64,000 bases of DNA from Chamaelirium japonicum (GCA_947650365.1 OX393555.1:82589995-82653994); one strand, 5' to 3'. Shown: positions 25,000-37,600, counted from the stretch's first letter. The notes: a model not told the origin generated them from the sequence alone. Made by a program: numbers and translations.

Positions 25000-27900
25000 A
25001 CTGAGTCTAAGCGTTAAAAAATGATAAGTTAGCGTGTTTCGATTTTGAAATAGGTTTGGATTCGATCCGATCGTAGAATTATCGGCATCCGATAATTCGA
25101 ACTTGGAATTATTCCGTATTTCAGACTTGCGAGCGGGTTCTAATTGGATATTTGACCAATTTACGCTCCGATTCACCGATTTAGAGTCTAAGTGTTGAAA
25201 AATCATAACTTAGCGTGTTTCGGATATCAAATAGCTAGGTTTGGATTCGATCGGATCGTCATCGGATCGGCATTCGATAATTCGAACTTGGAATTATTCC
25301 GAATTTCGGACTTGCGAGCGGGTTCTAATTGGATATTTGACCAATTTACGCTCCGATTCACCGATTTAGAGTCTAAGTGTTGGAAAATCATAAGTTAGCG
25401 TGTTTCGGATATAAAATAGGTTTGGATTCGATCGGATCGTCATCGGCTCGGCATCCGATAATTCGAACTTGGAATTATTCCGTATTTCGGACTTGCGAGC
25501 GGGTTCTAATTAGATATTTGACCAATTTACGCTCCGATTCACCGATTTAGAGTCTAAGTGTTGGAAAATCATAAGTTAGCGTGTTTCGGATATAAAATAG
25601 GTTTGGATTCGATCGGATCGTCATCGGCTCGGCATCCGATAATTCGAACTTGGAATTATTCCGTATTTCGGACTTGCGAGCGGGTTCTAATTGGATATTT
25701 GACCAATTTACGCTCCGATTCACCGATTTAGAGTTTAAGTGTTGGAAAATCATAAGTTAGCGTGTTTCGGATATGAAATAGGTTTGGATTCGATCCGATC
25801 GTCATCGCATCGGCATCCGGTAATTCGAAGTTGGAATTATTCCGTATTTCGGACTTGCGAGCGGGTTCTAATTGGATATTTGACCAATTTACGCTCCGAT
25901 TCACCGATTTAGAGTCTAAGTGTTGGAAAATCATAAGTTAGCGTGTTTCGTATATAAAATAGGTTTGGATTCGATCGGATCGTCATCGGCTCGGCATCCG
26001 ATAATTCGAACTTGGAATTATTCCGTATTTCGGACTTGCGAGCGGGTTCTAAATGGATATTTGACCAATTTACGCTCCGATTCACCGATTTAGAGTCTAA
26101 GTGTTGGAAAATCATAAGTTAGCGTGTTTCGGATATAAAATAGGTTTGGATTCGATTGGATCGTCATCGGCTCGGCATCCGATAATTCGAACTTGGAATT
26201 ATTCCGTATTTCGGACTTGCGAGCGGGTTCTAATTGGATATTTGACCAATTTACGCTCCGATTCACCGATTTAGAGTCTAAGTGTTGGAAAATCATAAGT
26301 TAGCGTGTTTCGGATATAAAATAGGTTTGGATTCGATCGGATCGTCATCGGCTCGGCATCCGATAATTCGAACTTGGAATTATTCCGTATTTCGGACTTG
26401 CGAGCGGGTTCTAATTGGATATTTGACCAATTTACGCTCCGATTCACCGATTTAGAGTCTAAGTGTTGGAAAATCATAAGTTAGCGTGTTTCGGATATAA
26501 AATAGGTTTGGATTCGATCGGATCGTCATCGGCTCGGCATCCGATAATTCGAACTTGGAATTATTCCGTATTTCGGACTTGGGAGCGGGTTCTAATTGGA
26601 TATTTGACCAATTTACGCTCCGATTCACCGATTTAGAGTCTAAGTGTTGGAAAATCATAAGTTAGCGTGTTTCGGATATAAAATAGGTTTGGATTCGATT
26701 GGATCGTCATCGGCCCGGCATCCGATAATTCGAACTTGGAATTATTCCGTATTTCGGACTTGCGAGCGGGTTCTAATTGGATATTTGACCAATTTACGCT
26801 CCGATTCACCGATTTAGAGTCTAAGTGTTGGAAAATCATAAGTTAGCGTGTTTCGGATATAAAATAGGTTTGGATTCGATCGGATCGTCATCGGCTCGGC
26901 ATCCGATAATTCGAACTTGGAATTATTCCATATTTCGGACTTGCGAGCGGGTTCTAATTGGATATTTGACCAATTTACGCTCCGATTCACCGATTTAGAG
27001 TCTAAGTGTTGGAAAATCATAAGTTAGCGTGTTTCGGATATAAAATAGGTTTGGATTCGATCGGATCGTCATCGGATCGGCATTCGATAATTCGAACTTG
27101 GAATTATTCCGAATTTCGGACTTGCGAGTGGGTTCTAATTGGATATTTGACCAATTTACGCTCCGATTCACCGATTTAGAGTCTAAGTGTTGGAAAATCA
27201 TAAGTTTTCGGATATAAAATAGGTTTGGATTCGATCGGATCGTCATCGGCTCGGCATCCGATAATTCGAACTTGGAATTATTCCGTATTTCGGACTTGCG
27301 AGTGGGTTCTAATTGGATATTTGACCAATTTACGCTCCGATTCACCGATTTAGAGTCTAAGTGTTGGAAAATCATAAGTTAGCGTGTTTCGGATATGAAA
27401 TAGGTTTGGATTCGATCCGATCGTCATCGGATCGGCATCCGGTAATTCGAAGTTGGAATTATTCCGTATTTCGGACTTGCGAGCGGGTTCTAATTGGATA
27501 TTTGACCAATTTACGCTCCGATTCACCGATTTCGAGTCTAAGTGTTGGAAAATCATAAGTTAGCGTGTTTCGGATATAAAATAGGTTTGGATTCGATCGG
27601 ATCGTCATCGGCTCGGCATCCGATAATTCGAACTTGGAATTATTCCGTATTTCGGACTTGCGAGCGGGTTCTAATTGGATATTTGACCAATTTACGCTCC
27701 GATTCACCGATTTAGAGTCTAAGTGTTGGAAAATCATAAGTTAGCGTGTTTCGGATATGAAATAGGTTTGGATTCGATCCGATCGTCATCGGATCGGCAT
27801 CCGGTAATTCGAAGTTGGAATTATTCCATATTTCGGACTTGCGAGCGGGTTCTAATTGGATATTTGACCAATTTACGCTCCGATTCACCGATTTAGAGTC

Positions 27901-29190
27901 TAAGTGTTGGAAAATCATAAGTTAGCGTGTTTCGGATATAAAATAGGTTTGGATTCGATCGGATCGTCATCGGCTCGGCATCCGATAATTCGAACTTGGA
28001 ATTATTCCGTATTTCGGACTTGCGAGTGGGTTCTAATTGGATATTTGACCAATTTACGCTCCGATTCACCGATTTAGAGTCTAAGTGTTGGAAAATCATA
28101 AGTTAGCGTGTTTCGGATATAAAATAGGTTTGGATTCGATCGGATCGTCATCGGCTCGGCATCCGATAATTCGAACTTGGAATTATTCCGTATTTCGGAC
28201 TTGCGAGCGGGTTCTAATTGGATATTTGACCAATTTACGCTCCGATTCACCGATTTAGAGTCTAAGTGTTGGAAAATCATAAGTTAGCGTGTTTCGGATA
28301 TAAAATAGGTTTGGATTCGATCGGATCGTCATCGGCTCGGCATCCGATAATTCGAACTTGGAATTATTCCGTATTTCGGACTTGCGAGCGGGTTCTAATT
28401 GGATATTTGACCAATTTACGCTTCGATTCACCGATTTAGAGTCTAAGTGTTGGAAAATCATAAGTTAGCGTGTTTCGGATATGAAATAGGTTTGGATTCG
28501 ATCCGATCGTCATCGGATCGGCATCCGATAATTCGAAGTTGGATTTATTCCGTATTTCGGACTTGCGAGCGGGTTCTAATTGGATATTTGACCAATTTAC
28601 GCTCCGATTCACCGGTTTAGAGTCTAAGTGTTGGAAAATCATAAGTTAGCGTGTTTCGGATTTGAAATAGGTTTGGATTCGATCCGATCGTCATCGGATC
28701 GGCATCCGGTAATTCGAACTTGGAATTATTCCGTATTTCGGACTTGCGAGCGGGTTCTAATTGGATATTTGACCAATTTACGCTCTGATTCACCGGTTTA
28801 GAGTCTAAGTGTTGGAAAATCATAAGTTAGCGTGTTTCGGATATGAAATAGGTTTGGATTCGATCCGATCGTCATCGGATCGGCATCCGGTAATTCGATG
28901 TTGGAATTATTCCGTATTTCAGACTTGCGAGCGGGTTCTAATTGGATATTTGACCAATTTACGCTCCGATTCACCGGTTTAGAGTCTAAGTGTTGGAAAA
29001 TCATAAGTTAGCGTGTTTCGGATATGAAATAGGTTTGGATTCGATCCGATCGTCATCGGATCGGCATCCGGTAATTCGAACTTGGAATTATTCCGTATTT
29101 AAAAGAAAAACAGAGGCTACATCATTACCATGAGAGAGAGAGTGACCATTTACGATTCGATTTACCGATTTATAGTCTAAGTGTTGGAAA
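25000..29190 (+). repeat. 181-bp tandem repeat array inside the CACTA element, left array (about 23 units)
   Basis: Units of 181 bp contain GTTGGAAAATCATAAGTTAG, then TAGGTTTGGATTCGATC, a dyad-like AATTCGAACTTGGAATTATTC and CGCTCCGATTCACCGATTTAG. One unit near 27181-27355 lacks 7 bp. Two subtypes alternate: one with GATATAAAATAGG and GGCTCGGCATCC, one with GATATGAAATAGG and GGATCGGCATCC. The last unit is interrupted at about 29100 by roughly 45 bp of unrelated sequence. Each unit carries a 68-codon open frame on the minus strand beginning MIFQHLDSK, but 181 is not a multiple of three and the frame does not continue from unit to unit, so it is not called as a gene. Confidence 0.96.
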
Positions 29191-29275
29191 ATCATAAGTG
29201 TGATAATATGATCAAAACTCAAATTAGTAAGATTCATATTTTTTGCTAATATTATAAAGATTAGTAAGTACCTGA

Positions 29276-30975
29276 TCATGAGGATGAGCCACCGCTAGAC
29301 CGGCTTATGAATTCATTAAATTTACGCTCCAGTTCCCTGCGAGCTTCTCTTTCCTCATCGAGGGCCTTCTTCTCCGCCTCAACCCTCTGCTCGAGGGCCT
29401 GCCTCTGCTCTCGCTCCGCCTCCATCCTCTGCTCGAGGGCCTGCCTCTGCTCTCGCTCCACGTCTAGCGCAGACTGCAGCTGAGTGATAGCACCGGTCTG
29501 GGTGTCCCGTGCCCTCGAGCGCATACCCTCTCGTCCAAAGTAGGAGGAGGGCGTGACTCCAAGGCCCGTACAGAGGACACGGCCGTGCGTGGTAGGTCTC
29601 AGCACAGTATCCATCGCTGAGTCGACAGATACTGAGCTGGAGGAGGAGCCGGCCTCGCCCGACGGGGTCACCATAAGTCGCATCCTCTCCTATATAAAAA
29701 CAACCAATGATATTCAATGATATTTTATGGCATATGTATAAGAATATATTAACAGTAATTTAATTACTTACCACTTGCGAGGCAACCCTGTCGTCCAGAA
29801 ATGCCCCATCGATACGCCGCCTCCTAGAGGCCTCAAAAAGGTCAATCCTATTAGGCTCGTGGCCCAAGGACTGTGTCTGTTGGACATATAAAATAAATAG
29901 ACGAGTTAATATAACATGTATAGAGCTTTAAATAATAACAATGTTTGTATCATTTACCAGCTGCTGGGCAAGCTGGGGCATGGAGGTCCTCCCCTTCACT
30001 GGAGCAGGTGTCGTCGAGGCACTTCTATTCTGCTTGCCTATAGCAGATTTATTCTGTGCAATCGATTAAATTTTGAAACATCAATACAAATTTTTAGTAT
30101 AACATTAAAACAAGTACGAATCAACAAAATTATAATTATACCTGAAAGTTAGGGGTGGCCCAGTGAGCGACCAAAAACTGTAGAATGTGTAGCGGTGGCG
30201 CGTCTCTCGTCCCAGCCGCAGCCTGTACCTCCTCAGTCGGCTGGCCGACCAAGTAACCGTAGAGCTTGTAGAGCTCGTGACGGTAATCCCTGTACCGCTC
30301 ACCCATCGTCTTCCACAAGTCCTCCCGATGGGTGTCGGTTTCCATGTTCTCCCATTTAAATTTCTCCTGTAAAATCAATTTAGAAACAAGTCATTTTATC
30401 AAATCAAATTATAAAGAAGTACGATATTATTCTAAAATGCTTTAATGAAACTAACGTACCAAAAACTGCTGATACATCCTCTCCTTATAGGATGCATCAA
30501 TGTTCTTCCACCCCCTTAACCCCACAATCGGGGCATTCCTCTCCTCCCGTACTATCATGCCGACCCACGTGGCGGCGTCAGAAGCGTGCTCGCCCACAAA
30601 GGTATGGCCGCTCCACTGTAGGGACAGCGGCTCGCGTAAGGCCGACAAGCGCCGGGCCGTCGTCACGCCCCGGTCGCCTACGTACCTGGTCGACCCTGCA
30701 AATAAAATATACATCAGTACTGAAGAAGTATTTACAACATGTATAAAACTTTAGATCTAAACATTACCTGTGGGCGTAGACGCTGCAGCCGAGTGCTGAG
30801 CACTGCTCGAAGCTCCGGAGGCTGTGACCACAGCAGGAGCTGGTGTGGAGAGAGGAACAGCACTACCAGATCCGGACGGCTCAGCCTCGGACCCTGGGGT
30901 GGCAGCCGGAGCGCTCTGAGCTACCCCACCCCTGCCTCTGCCTCTGCCTCTACGAACATATGACCGTGATGCCAT
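29276..30975 (-). CDS. TnpA-like CACTA protein (Plant transposase Ptta/En/Spm, Transposase_24 type), six exons
   Basis: The minus-strand exons are 30975-30768, 30695-30460, 30366-30142, 30053-29958, 29876-29772 and 29689-29276. All introns are GT-AG and the joined frame is open for 427 codons. The start is the first codon after an acceptor-like TTGTTTCAG, so a 5' untranslated intron is likely. Residues 1-70 are Arg/Gly-rich then Ala/Ser/Pro-rich. Residues about 70-225 hold the core domain, with W-rich segments such as GLRGWKNIDASYKERMYQQF, EKFKWENM and HILQFLVAHWATPNF. Next come KQNRSASTTPAPVKGRTSM and LGHEPNRIDLFEASRRRRID, which match the conserved SKSFA/REP...LF region of the family. The last 90 residues are a coiled coil of EREQRQALEQRMEAER repeats. 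By analogy with En/Spm TnpA it would bind the subterminal motifs and dimerise. No lesion is visible. Assignment to the family is by motif recall, not by a search. Confidence 0.85.
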
Positions 30976-30984
30976 CTGAAACAA

Positions 30985-31139
30985 TTTAATTTACATATGA
31001 AACAGTAAGATTTAAGATTTACATATGAAACAATATGAAACAGTTTGATTTATATATGAAACAGTATGATTTACATATGAAACAATATAAAACAATATGA
31101 ACCCGCTCGCAATATGAAACAATATGAAACAATATGAAA
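30985..31139. repeat. ATATGAAACA short repeats flanking the right 181-bp array
   Basis: Repeated words of the form TTTACATATGAAACAATATG fill this stretch, with a stray CCCGCTCGCAA fragment of the 181-bp unit at about 31101. The same words return at 32455-32547, so the right 181-bp array sits inside this AT-rich repeat. On the minus strand the interval lies just upstream of the TnpA-like start codon and would belong to its leader or intron. Confidence 0.75.
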
Positions 31140-32440
31140 CAGTTAGACTCTAAATCGGTTAATCGGATCGTAAAGTGGTCAAATATCCAATTAGAACCCG
31201 CTCGGAAGTTCGAAATACGGAATATAATTCCAAGTTCGAATTATCGGATGCCGATCCGATGACGATCGGATCGAATCCAAACCTATTTTATATCCGAAAC
31301 ACGCTAACTTATGATTTTCCAACACTTAGACTCTAAATCGGTGAATCGGAGCGTAAATTGGTCAAATATCCAATTAGAACCCGCTCGCAAGTCCGAAATA
31401 CGGAATAATTCCAACATCGAATTACCGGATGCCGATCCGATGACGATCGGATCGAATCCAAACCTATTTCATATCCGAAACAAGCTAACTTATGATTTTC
31501 CAACACTTAGACTCTAAACCGGTGAATCGGAGCGTAAATTGGTCAAATATCCAATGAGAACCCGCTCGCAAGTCCGAAATACGGAATAATTCCAACTTCG
31601 AATTACCGGATGCCGATCCGATGACGATCGGATCGAATCCAAACCTATTTCATATCCGAAACACGCTAACTTATGATTTTCCAACACTTAGACTCTAAAC
31701 CGGTGAATCGAAGCGTAAATTGGTCAAATATCCAATTAGAACCCGCTCGCAAGTCCGAAATACGGAATAAATCCAACTTCGAATTATCGGATGCCGATCC
31801 GATGACGATCGGATCGAATCCAAACCTATTTCATATCCGAAACACGCTAACTTATGATTTTCCAACACTTAGACTCTAAATCGGTGAATCGGAGCGTAAA
31901 TTGGTCAAATATCCAATTAGAACCCGCTCGCAAGTCCGAAATACGGAATAATTCCAACTTCGAATTACCGGATGCCGATCCGATGACGATCGGATCGAAT
32001 CCAAACCTATTTCATATCCGAAACACACTAACTTATGATTTTCCAACACTTAGACTCTAAACCGGTGAATCGGAGCGTAAATTGGTCAAATATCCAATTA
32101 GAACCCGCTCGCAAGTCCGAAATACGGAATAAATCCAACTTCGAATTATCGGATGCCGATCCGATGACGATCGGATCGAATCCAAACCTATTTCATATCC
32201 GAAACACGCTAACTTATGATTTTCCAACACTTAGACTCTAAATCGGTGAATTGGAGCGTAAATTGGTCAAATATCCAATTAGAACCCGCTCGCAAGTCCG
32301 AAATACGGAATAATTCCAACTTCGAATTATCGGATGCCGATCCGATGACGATCCGATCGAATCGAAACCTATTTCATATCCGAAACACGCTAACTTATGA
32401 TTTTCCAACTCTTAGACTCTAAATCGGTGAATCGGTCGGA
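31140..32440 (-). repeat. 181-bp tandem repeat array, right array, inverted (about 7 units)
   Basis: These are the same units as in the left array but on the opposite strand (plus strand reads ACTTAGACTCTAAATCGG). Most units are of the GATATGAAATAGG/GGATCGGCATCC subtype, which in the left array clusters next to the TnpA-like gene. The two arrays thus flank the TnpA-like gene as an inverted repeat of at least 1.3 kb. The first unit is degenerate (CGGTTAATCGGATCG, CTCGGAAGTTCG). Confidence 0.95.
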
Positions 32441-32547
32441 TCGTAAATCGGTGAAACGGTATGATTTACATATGAAACGGTATGATTTACATATGAATCG
32501 GTGAAACAGTATGATTTAAATATGAAACAATTTGATTTACATACGGT
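32441..32547. repeat. ATATGAAACGGTATGATTTA short repeats
   Basis: AT-rich short repeats matching those at 30985-31139, lying between the right 181-bp array and the stop codon of the transposase gene. Confidence 0.7.
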
Positions 32548-35500
32548 CTAGTCATTTTCTGTCTCATCTCTGTCACTCTCATCGCTTCCCTCTTCTATTA
32601 TTTGATCTGCATTCGCTGTCCAGTTTATATTGTCGACATCTTCATTTTCGTCGTGCACTGCGTCGACAATGATTATCTCATCATTCTGGTATGCATCCAA
32701 ATCATCATCGACGACCCCCGCATCCTTGTCTCCCATGTCGTAAAAATCTCTGGGTGGTGACCTGACTATAATTTGCTAACCTGGAGAGGTATTATCCGGT
32801 GCATAAAATATCTGTTGCGCTTGAGAGGCAAGAATGAATGGATCTTCATATTGGGTATTCAATCTCTTGGCAGTGTTGATGCTGATAAAACCGTATTTGT
32901 CGACATTATAACCAGTCCCGCGATTATTAACATCATACCAATCGCATTTGAATAATACGATCCGATTTTGGCCAAGGAATTTAATCTCGAGAATCTCGTT
33001 GAGGACACCGTAGAAGTCGATATTTTCTAATTCTTCTTGCTCACCGTTGACGACAACCCCACTATTTTGGGTTCTTCGTGATTTTTCACTATCTTTCGTC
33101 CGAAATCTATAACCGTTCACGATATAACCATCGTACATATTGCGTCTTGCAAAGGACTACAAGATAAGCACCAGAGATCCTCATTCATCAGCGGATCGTG
33201 GTTGTCGTGCAGCTCCTGTGCCTATAATAACCACACGACATTCATGATATGAACACATAATTATTGTTCGGTAATGGATGTCAATGAAATTCAGTAATGA
33301 TGTGAATACTTACGTGTTTCTCGAACCACGATGGGAATTCACGATCATGAATTTGGGGAGCATTTCGAATACCCCGATTATTAATGATGGCTTTATGCTT
33401 CCTGTTTTACCGGTTATGAATTAGATTATAATTAGCACATATACTTAATGAATGGACTGAAAGAATGAGTAAATGATCGTAAAATACTTACTCAATGAAT
33501 GGCCACACTTCATCATATTGGCGCAACACATACATATGTGCCTGTTGAATCTCATCTACAGACAATCGACGGGTTTTGCCTCCTCCTACAGGTCTACCCA
33601 TTTCGGCAAATATAGACAGACCCCCATCGAAGTCTATTGGACCACCGTCATAGTTCCGCTCAAGTTGATTGAATCGCGTGTCTATACCATGTAGGTATCT
33701 TGAGCAGAATGTTAGACATTCTTCTGCTAGGTATCCTTCAGCAATTGATCCCTCCGGACGACTTTTATTACGAACATATGATTTCAATGTTCGCAAGTAC
33801 CTAATTTGAGAAAAAAATATTTGTATGAATATATCAAGAACGATCAAATACATTGTGCGAATGAGACGAGACGATTACCTCTCGATAAAATACATCCACC
33901 GGTAATGAACTGGGCCGCCGAGTTTGGCCTCATTTGCCAAGTGAACGGTCAAATGCACCATGACATCAAAGAATGAAGGTGGAAATATCATCTCTAACTT
34001 GCACAATATGAGCGCAATATCCCTCTCCATCTGTTCAAGTTGGTCCACTCTAAGTACCTTCGAGCACAACTGTCTGAAAAAAGTGCTGAGCTCAATTAAC
34101 GGACCGGACACCTCTTCGGTTAAATTCCCACGTATAGCAAGAGATAACAATCGCTGCATAAGAACATGACAATCGTGGCTCTTTAATCCAGACAACTTCC
34201 GGCCGTTCTCTTGCACGCATCGTGCGATATTCGAAGAATAACCGTCTGGCGTTTTCACAGACCGTAGGAATGCACATAAGGCTGCCTTTTGCTGTGAGCT
34301 CATGGTGTAGCATGCAACTGGCAACACATACTTATCCCCAATCTCTTGGGGATGAAGTGATTTTCGGATGCCCAACTCCTTAAGATCGAGACGAGATTTA
34401 AGATTATCCTTCGTCTTACCGTCGAGATTCAGCAGTGTTCCTATAATGTTGTCACACACATTTTTCTCAATATGCATGACATCCAAGTTATGCCGCAAGA
34501 GTAGGCTGCTCCAGTACGGTAGTTTAAAGAAAATACTCTTCTTCTTCCAGTTATGCTCACGCGTAGAATCTTCATGCGTTCTCTTCTTTTTACCTTTTCC
34601 AAGTGCCACGGCATCAAGCTGATCCAATTCGCACAAGACTTCTACCCCCGAAAGCTGCTCCGGGGCCTTTGCAAGTTCCTTCTTGCCGTTGAAAGCTCTT
34701 TTGTTCTGCCTCCACTTATGGCCGTCAACAAGGAATCTTCGATGGCCCATATAACAGAACTTGCCTCCGTTCTTCAATCGTAATGAATCTGTCTCCTTAT
34801 TGCATGTAGGGCACGCCAATTTTCCTTTAGTACTCCACCCGGATAAGTTGGCATATGCAGGAAAATCGTTGATGGTCCATAGAAGTGCCGCATGCATCCG
34901 AAAATTCTGGCGCAACGAGGCATCATACGTATCGGCCCCAACTTCCCATAACTCGTTCAACTCCTCAATCAACGGCTGCAAGTAAACGTCAATATCATTA
35001 CCAGGCGACCTGGGTCCGGGAATGAGCAAGGAGAGCATTGTGTATGGCTTTTTTAAGCACATCCAGGGAGGCAAATTGTATGGAACTAGGACAACTGGCC
35101 AAATGCTGTACGACACACTCATATTCCCAAAGGGATTGAAGCCATCGCTAGCAAGCCCTAACCTGACGTTGCGAACTTCACATGCGAATTCAGGATATGT
35201 ATGATCAAAATCTTTCCACGTCAGAGAGTCGGCCGGATGTCTCATAATCCCGTCATCTGTACGTTCTCGTGCATGCCACCTCATGTGCTCAGCAGTCTTC
35301 GATGACATAAACAACCTCTGAAGCCTGTCCCTGAGCGGGAAGTATAGGAGAACCTTTGCAGATACATTTTTCTTCCTTCGACTGGTACTAGACTCGGCAT
35401 CCGTCTCTTTATATCTCGTTGCTCCGCATATGTGGCATGACCGCGCATGTTCGTACTCTTTCCGGTACAACATACAATCGTTCACGCATGCATCAATTTT

Positions 35501-36148
35501 CTCATAACCCAGACCGAGATCTTTAATTGTCTTCTTCGCCTCGTAGAATGATTTCGGTACTGTCTCACCCATAGGAAAAGCCTCTTTCAGCAACTCTACC
35601 AACATATTAAATGACTTATTACTCCAACCATTGAGGCACTTCAAATGAAGAAGCTTTACAGTGAAAGAGAGTTTTGAAAACTTCTCACACCCCGGGTATA
35701 GAGGTTGTTCGGCATCTTTAAGCAATCTGTAGAACTTGTCCGCTTCGATATTGGGCTGATCACCTGACGGTGTTTCCGTGCCTATTCCACCTTGCAAATC
35801 ATGTATCATACCCTGCATGTCATCGTCATCGTCTGTATTAATATTATCATCAGCGATCACTGTGTTTGAAGTTTCACCGTGAGCTGCCATGGGGACTGCA
35901 TCTAGCTCCTCACCGTGCGAGAACCAACGGGTATAGGTAACGTCAATGCCACGCATTACCAGATCAACCTCACATTCCTCTCGAACCTTCCTAATCACCC
36001 TTCCGCAGTCTATACAGGGACACACAATTTTTCCATCAAGCGGTGCAAGACGCTCAAATGCAAAATCCAGAAATTTCCTGACTCCTTCTCTGTACTCTTG
36101 GCTCATGCGATTCGAATTACGCATCCAACTCTTATCGATCGAAGACAT
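32548..36148 (-). pseudogene. TNP2/TnpD-like CACTA transposase, one frameshift and one premature stop
   Basis: The exons are 36148-33879, 33800-33492, 33401-33314 and 33221-32548, all with GT-AG junctions. Exon 1 (757 codons) holds a Transpos_assoc domain (residues about 5-80, with CPCIDC and WFSHGE), a zinc-like CHICG at 238-242, and the TNP2 core. The core shows LASDGFNPFG (332-341), PGNDIDVYL (382-390), CPTCN...CYMGHRRFL (446-473) and LDVMHIEKN (555-563). The DUF4218-type region begins at PPSFFDVMVHL (723-733), continues into exon 2, and exon 4 carries the DUF4216-type segment NRIVLFKCDWYDV. The C-terminus is acidic. Lesions: in exon 4 the frame of DLWCLSC does not match that of ARRNMYDGYIVNGYRF, implying a 1-base loss at about 33150-33163. 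A TAG at 32776-32778 stands where the family has a Trp in a SPGWQI-like context. All domains before these points are open. In the CACTA family this protein cuts the ends. This copy probably makes a C-terminally altered product, or none. Confidence 0.9.
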
Positions 36149-36640
36149 CTTCGTCTATCTGGCTATACAACACCTGACATATAATTTCAAACAATGTTAT
36201 AAGACTCCGCACAATTTCGGTTTCGGTTCCCGGGTATGGAACACCGAACCAAAACTTCTACAGGCCATCCACATCCCTAATGGATGAGTGTATTATGATG
36301 AGTAGACTAGTCACATAGTAAACCTAGGGTTGCTGGCCAGCATTTGAACTGCTGATAGTTCGAATGCTAGGCATAGCACCAAAGTTATGCGACAGTAAGT
36401 CAACAAGTCAGGGAGCCTCATCAAGTAAACACTTGGGGTCTGACGGTTCTCTCTATCGCTCGAGTAGATTTATGGCTTTAGCATACCTCATATCACACCG
36501 AACCGACAAAAACCGACCATTTCGGTTTCGGTTTCGATCTTGATTTTTCGTAAACCGAAAAAAATATAACCGACAAAACCCACACCGAAACCGACCGACA
36601 AAACCGACACTCACCCTAGTCTAAAAACTACATTTTGCCC
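36149..36640. other. Intergenic stretch upstream of the transposase start
   Basis: No gene is seen. On the minus strand an acceptor-like TTATATGTCAG lies about 30 bases before the transposase ATG, compatible with a leader intron. Between 36480 and 36615 there are many ACCGAAACCGAC-type words on the plus strand. Positions 36300-36480 look unique, with no recognised motif. Confidence 0.5.
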
Positions 36641-36674
36641 CCCATTCAATTCAGTTTTGATAGGATAAAAATCA

Positions 36675-36885
36675 ATGTTTTAAAACATGAAAACTCGACT
36701 CGACTCGAAACCTTAATGAGTCGAGTAGACACGACAACTCGGCTAAAACCCGACAAAACTCGAGTCGGATCGAAACTCAGCCGAGTCGGATCGAAACTCG
36801 AGTTTTGGACCGAGTCGGATCGAAACTCAGCCGAGTCGAGTTAACTCGGCCGAGTTTCGAGTCGACTCGGCGAGTTTTAAAACAG
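36675..36885. repeat. CGAGTCGG/GACTCGA-rich degenerate repeat
   Basis: Short degenerate tandem words such as CCGAGTCGGATCGAAACTCG are repeated in direct and inverted order. The open frames over it are repeat translations. It lies in the 5' arm of the transposon between the TACCACAAT repeats and the transposase gene. Confidence 0.75.
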
Positions 36886-36889
36886 TGTA

Positions 36890-37130
36890 AAAATTACCAA
36901 ATGAGGGAATTAACCACAATATATTACCACAAATATATTACCACAAATTATGGTATTGTTGTAAATCATAATATATTACCACAAGATAAAAATTACCACA
37001 ATAAATTACCTAATAAAAATTACCACAATATATTACCTAAATAAATTACCACAATACCACACTATATTTAATTCCTGTGATTTTACCTAAATAAAAATTA
37101 CCACAATATATTACCACAAATTAACCGAAG
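36890..37130. repeat. AT-rich ATTACCACAAT repeats, right arm
   Basis: Words such as ATATTACCACAAATTA are repeated, and TTAATTCCTGTGATT appears at about 37069. This matches the array at 24571-24740 in the other arm and shows that the two ends of the element share layered subterminal repeats. Confidence 0.8.
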
Positions 37131-37600
37131 GGGGAAAGGGAGGAGGAGGAGGAGCTCACCAGCGATGGTCGGCAGGCCTCGAGAAGGAGGAGGATGGGTG
37201 TCGTAGTCGGTGGCGCGAGAAAGCGGAGGGGTGGCCGGAGGTGCAAGGGAGGGGATGGGTGGCCGGCCGGAGGGGGGGTTTAGATCGAGAGAGAGAGAGA
37301 CAGGTGAAGTAGAGAGAGAGAGAGAGAGAGAGAGAGGGAAGGCTGCTAGGGAGGCCGGGGAGGGGGGGAGGAGGCCGGGGAGAGAGAGAGAGGGCCGGGA
37401 GGCCGGGGAGGGGCGGAGGTCGGGAGGGGGATGGGTGGCCGGGAGGGGGATGGGTGGCCGGAGGGGATCGCGGGGCTGCCGGAGGGGGACGGGGTCGCCG
37501 GGGGGTCGGGTCGATGAGAGAGAGAGAGAGATTGAGAGAGGGGCGCGCGCCGGAGTCGAAACACAAAAAGAAAAGGGTGCAGGCTGTGGTGGATAAGTAA
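37131..37600 (-). promoter_or_regulatory. GC-rich low-complexity block, possible untranslated leader exon
   Basis: This strongly G-rich plus strand (GGCCGGGAGG, AGAGAGAGAG tracts) reads C-rich on the coding strand of the element. A donor-like CGCTG/GTGAGC at 37160/37159 on the minus strand could end a first exon lying here. In En/Spm a GC-rich untranslated leader next to the 5' subterminal repeats feeds both tnpA and tnpD transcripts. The long Pro/Ser-rich or Gly/Arg-rich open frames in both directions are compositional and are not called as genes. Confidence 0.5.

Noticed and set aside
25547..29004. A 68-codon open frame (MIFQHLDSK...TLRL) repeated about twenty times at 181-bp spacing
   Set aside because: The unit is not a multiple of three, each frame stops inside the next unit, and the same frame appears in the inverted array. 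It is conserved only because the DNA repeat is. No start context, splice site or domain supports it.
30492..30963. Plus-strand open frames over the TnpA-like exons
   Set aside because: They are antisense shadows in GC-rich exons. The minus-strand exons splice cleanly to one continuous frame with family motifs.
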